This document shows positions 42,484 through 44,221 of a DNA stretch of 44,221 nucleotides, piece by piece. Numbering within the stretch: the first letter of the stretch is position 1; the number at the start of each line of letters is the position of its first letter. The notes under the pieces were generated by a model. The model had not been told where the DNA came from. It saw only the letters and a program-made list of their open reading frames with translations, and did not search any database. Location of the stretch: positions 1 through 44,221 of the forward strand of contig CALZJV010000039.1 in assembly GCA_945787595.1 (NCBI GenBank), written 5' to 3'. Source of the DNA: an uncultured Desulfobacterales bacterium. Lineage in GTDB: Bacteria > Desulfobacterota > Desulfobacteria > Desulfobacterales > JAFDCJ01. The position numbers were made by a program, and so were the translations under genes.

Positions 42484-43770
42484 ATGAAGACGTTCGTGAT
42501 GAGAAAGAAGCGCGCTGCCAAATCGATTCGCAGGTCTCGGCCATCCAGGTACGGTTATCCAGGGCATCGGGTGAAAGATCGGCAGACGGAGGTTCGCCGT
42601 ATTCTGGGTTCAGCCGGCGTACAGGCTAAACTCAGCATCAGCCAGCCTAACGATAAATACGAACAAGAAGCTGACCGCGTCGCTGATCAGGTGATGGCCA
42701 TGCCTGATCCGAAGCTTCAGCCCCAGCCCGAAAACGAAGAAGAGGATGAAACGATCCAGACCAAGCCGCTGTCCGATCAGATCACCCCGTTGGTGCAGCG
42801 GCAGGAAGGATTGTCTGTGCAGGTCAAGGATCTAAAAGGCGGTGGCCAACCGTTGCCGCAATCGGAGCGTTCTTTCTTTGAACCGCGCCTTGGCCATAAT
42901 TTCAGCCGGGTGAGGGTGCATACGGATGCCCGGGCGAATGCAGCGGCGACATCGGCGAACGCAAAGGCCTTCACGACGGGCAGCGATATCGTGTTTAGCT
43001 CCGGCCAATATGAACCGGACGCAAATAGGGGGCGCAAGCTACTGGCGCATGAGCTGACGCATATCGTTCAGCAAAAAGGTACGACCTATAGGCATTTTGC
43101 AGGCGCAGAGGTGTTGCAGAGAAAGCTAACATACCATCGCCAGATCCCTGAAGCCGAGGCCAGGAAAAAAGGGTACCTAAAGGAGATCAATGAAGCCATT
43201 AAGGGCTTAGACGAAAAATTGAAGAAGCCGGCATCAACCCTAAAATCCTCTGATCGTCTGAAGGCCGTATTTGCGACATTGTTGGATCTTAAGAAAAATA
43301 GCAAGATTACCCATTGGGAAACATCGGGTGCGGATGCGCCTGCCAGTTTTGAGCCTTTATCGGGTGAAATGCGAATTCATTACCATGCCGAAACGTCAAC
43401 ACATCCAGGCGGGCGCATAAAAAGAGGCCGTTCATTGAAGACCGTGATTATCCATGAAGCCACGCATGCCCTTCATGCCACAGAATATCCGCGTATATTC
43501 AAGGCATATGGCAAGGCTCTCGCAGCAGGAGCCGCAGTGGGTGCAGGGGGCTTAGAACTGATAAAGTTCAAGGCCTTCACGGAATATTGGGCCTATCGGA
43601 GACAATGGGAATACTACAATCTCAGACAAGACCCGGACTTCCAGATTGATCCTCACAAAAAGGCAATGCAAGAGAATGATGTAAAGCGAAGCATCAGCAG
43701 GGTCGTAAAAGAGACCGGTGAACCCTTTGATCCTTCCAAATGGAAGCCCAAAGAAAAGAGGAAAAAGTAG
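42484..43770 (+). CDS. Effector 3: DUF4157 protein with C-terminal HExxH metalloprotease-like domain
   Basis: A 428-aa protein. After a basic leader (MKTFVMRKKRAAKSIRRSRP) comes the same entry motif as the other effectors, AKLSISQPNDKYEQEADRVA. One degenerate repeat unit follows (VQRQEG near 105), then a DUF4157 domain ending LLAHELTHIVQQKG (H189, E190, H193). Residues ~215-428 form a separate domain with a second zinc motif, TVIIHEATHALHATEYPRIF (H324, E325, H328), and E367 in FKAFTEYWAYRRQWEYYN as a possible third ligand, like gluzincin proteases. No signal peptide: delivery by the injection system fits better than Sec export. The C-terminal domain is a likely toxic activity. No strong ribosome binding site is visible at its ATG. 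Confidence 0.8.
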   Translation: MKTFVMRKKRAAKSIRRSRPSRYGYPGHRVKDRQTEVRRILGSAGVQAKLSISQPNDKYEQEADRVADQVMAMPDPKLQPQPENEEEDETIQTKPLSDQITPLVQRQEGLSVQVKDLKGGGQPLPQSERSFFEPRLGHNFSRVRVHTDARANAAATSANAKAFTTGSDIVFSSGQYEPDANRGRKLLAHELTHIVQQKGTTYRHFAGAEVLQRKLTYHRQIPEAEARKKGYLKEINEAIKGLDEKLKKPASTLKSSDRLKAVFATLLDLKKNSKITHWETSGADAPASFEPLSGEMRIHYHAETSTHPGGRIKRGRSLKTVIIHEATHALHATEYPRIFKAYGKALAAGAAVGAGGLELIKFKAFTEYWAYRRQWEYYNLRQDPDFQIDPHKKAMQENDVKRSISRVVKETGEPFDPSKWKPKEKRKK

Positions 43771-43874
43771 CCCTAATTCCTACGAGGTGGACCGATCTAA
43801 CAATGGGCTGGGTAAACGCGGAACTGAGGCGCGTCGCGACCGCGGCGCATGCCTCACAAACTTTGGAGGGTAAG

Positions 43875-44197
43875 ATGAGCTGCAAGAGGATCGTGGCAAT
43901 CGCTGGCCTCTTCCTGATAATCTATTTGGCATTCTCCGTAATGCCGGAGCGCGCTCAGACGCAGGTCGTCGTGGACCTCAGAAAAGACGCCGCCGCGATT
44001 GGTGACGCCAAGTTACGGTGATGGTGTCGTTTGAAAAATTTGGTGATGAGCCGCTCTACGTCGACGGCGACGATGACAGTGGGTTCGAGAGCATTTCTTT
44101 GATCCGCGAGCGACTTTATCGTGGTCGCGAATATATCCTTCGGATTCATCTTTACTTCAGACACATTGGCGGCGATAGAGCGGTCTTTATGTATTGA
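43875..44197 (+). pseudogene. Small exported protein with apparent frameshift
   Basis: From ATG 43875, after GGAGGGTAAG, the frame encodes MSCKRIVAIAGLFLIIYLAF followed by SVMPERAQTQVVVDLRKD, a signal-peptide or anchor-like start, and stops at TGA 44019-44021. The -1 frame then continues sensibly with VTVMVSFEKFGDEPLYVDGD to TGA at 44195-44197. A beta-strand-rich small periplasmic protein of about 107 aa would result if one base is restored near 43990-44015. I recognise no family. It follows effector 3 on the same strand and could be a self-protection protein against it; this is positional inference. Confidence 0.5.
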
Positions 44198-44221
44198 AAA
44201 GCAAAGTAAATGCAAATCGTG

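Noticed and set aside
1..44221. CRISPR arrays, tRNA or rRNA genes
   Set aside because: No evenly spaced repeats with unique spacers, no cloverleaf-type sequences and no conserved rRNA segments were noticed.
1..44221. Prophage instead of eCIS
   Set aside because: No capsid, terminase, portal, integrase or lysis genes; the presence of the AAA+ ATPase, Pvc16-type protein and DUF4157 cargo points to an eCIS.

Overview
The window looks like a chromosomal segment of a Gram-negative bacterium, probably a Desulfobacterota (deltaproteobacterial) relative. The grounds are a mid-range GC content, strong GGAGG-type ribosome binding sites, a sigma-54 regulator, and long intergenic stretches holding degenerate repeats of a kind I associate with that group. 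This placement is an inference; there is no rRNA or marker gene here.

Bases 1-9032 carry a nucleobase/nucleoside uptake and salvage island. After the tail of an unrecognised membrane-anchored protein (1-612) come a BMP-family binding protein (1094), a double ABC ATPase (2433), two permeases (4169, 5233), a cytosine-deaminase-like amidohydrolase (6418) and, on the opposite strand, a phosphoribosyltransferase-like protein (9032-8043). The binding-protein gene has a recognisable -35/-10 promoter and a perfect 9-bp stem in its leader. A repeat-rich region of about 1.3 kb with no convincing gene follows.

Bases 10341-34684 hold a regulated extracellular contractile injection system (eCIS, related to Afp/PVC). 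A sigma-54 activator whose receiver-like domain lacks the expected phospho-acceptor Asp is followed by a near-consensus sigma-54 promoter (12211-12226), just upstream of a winged-helix-like gene. Then come sheath, inner tube, a zinc-ribbon baseplate protein, a long disordered protein (tape-measure candidate), Pvc16-like terminator, AAA+ ATPase, Afp7-like and LysM-like proteins, gpD-like hub, gp5-like spike, gp25, two baseplate-J proteins, a tail-protein-I-like protein, and a large DUF6519/Ig/beta-helix surface protein. Genes overlap by a few bases from 17853 to 30954, implying one translationally coupled operon. A strong intrinsic terminator lies at 34870-34904.

Bases 34990-44221 are the cargo region: a gutted M4 (thermolysin/protealysin-like) metallopeptidase remnant, then three proteins with the eCIS-associated DUF4157 domain. 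Effector 1 (35248) is a 1519-aa chimera ending in an HNH-like nuclease module. Effector 2 (40038) is a paralogue broken by an in-frame TAA and an apparent frameshift. Effector 3 (42484) carries a second, C-terminal HExxH metalloprotease-like domain. A two-TM protein (41876) lies between effectors 2 and 3, and a frameshifted exported protein closes the window.

Four genes, including the sheath and the large fibre-like protein, appear broken by what look like single-base deletions. Whether these are sequencing errors or real decay decides whether this injection system is functional.
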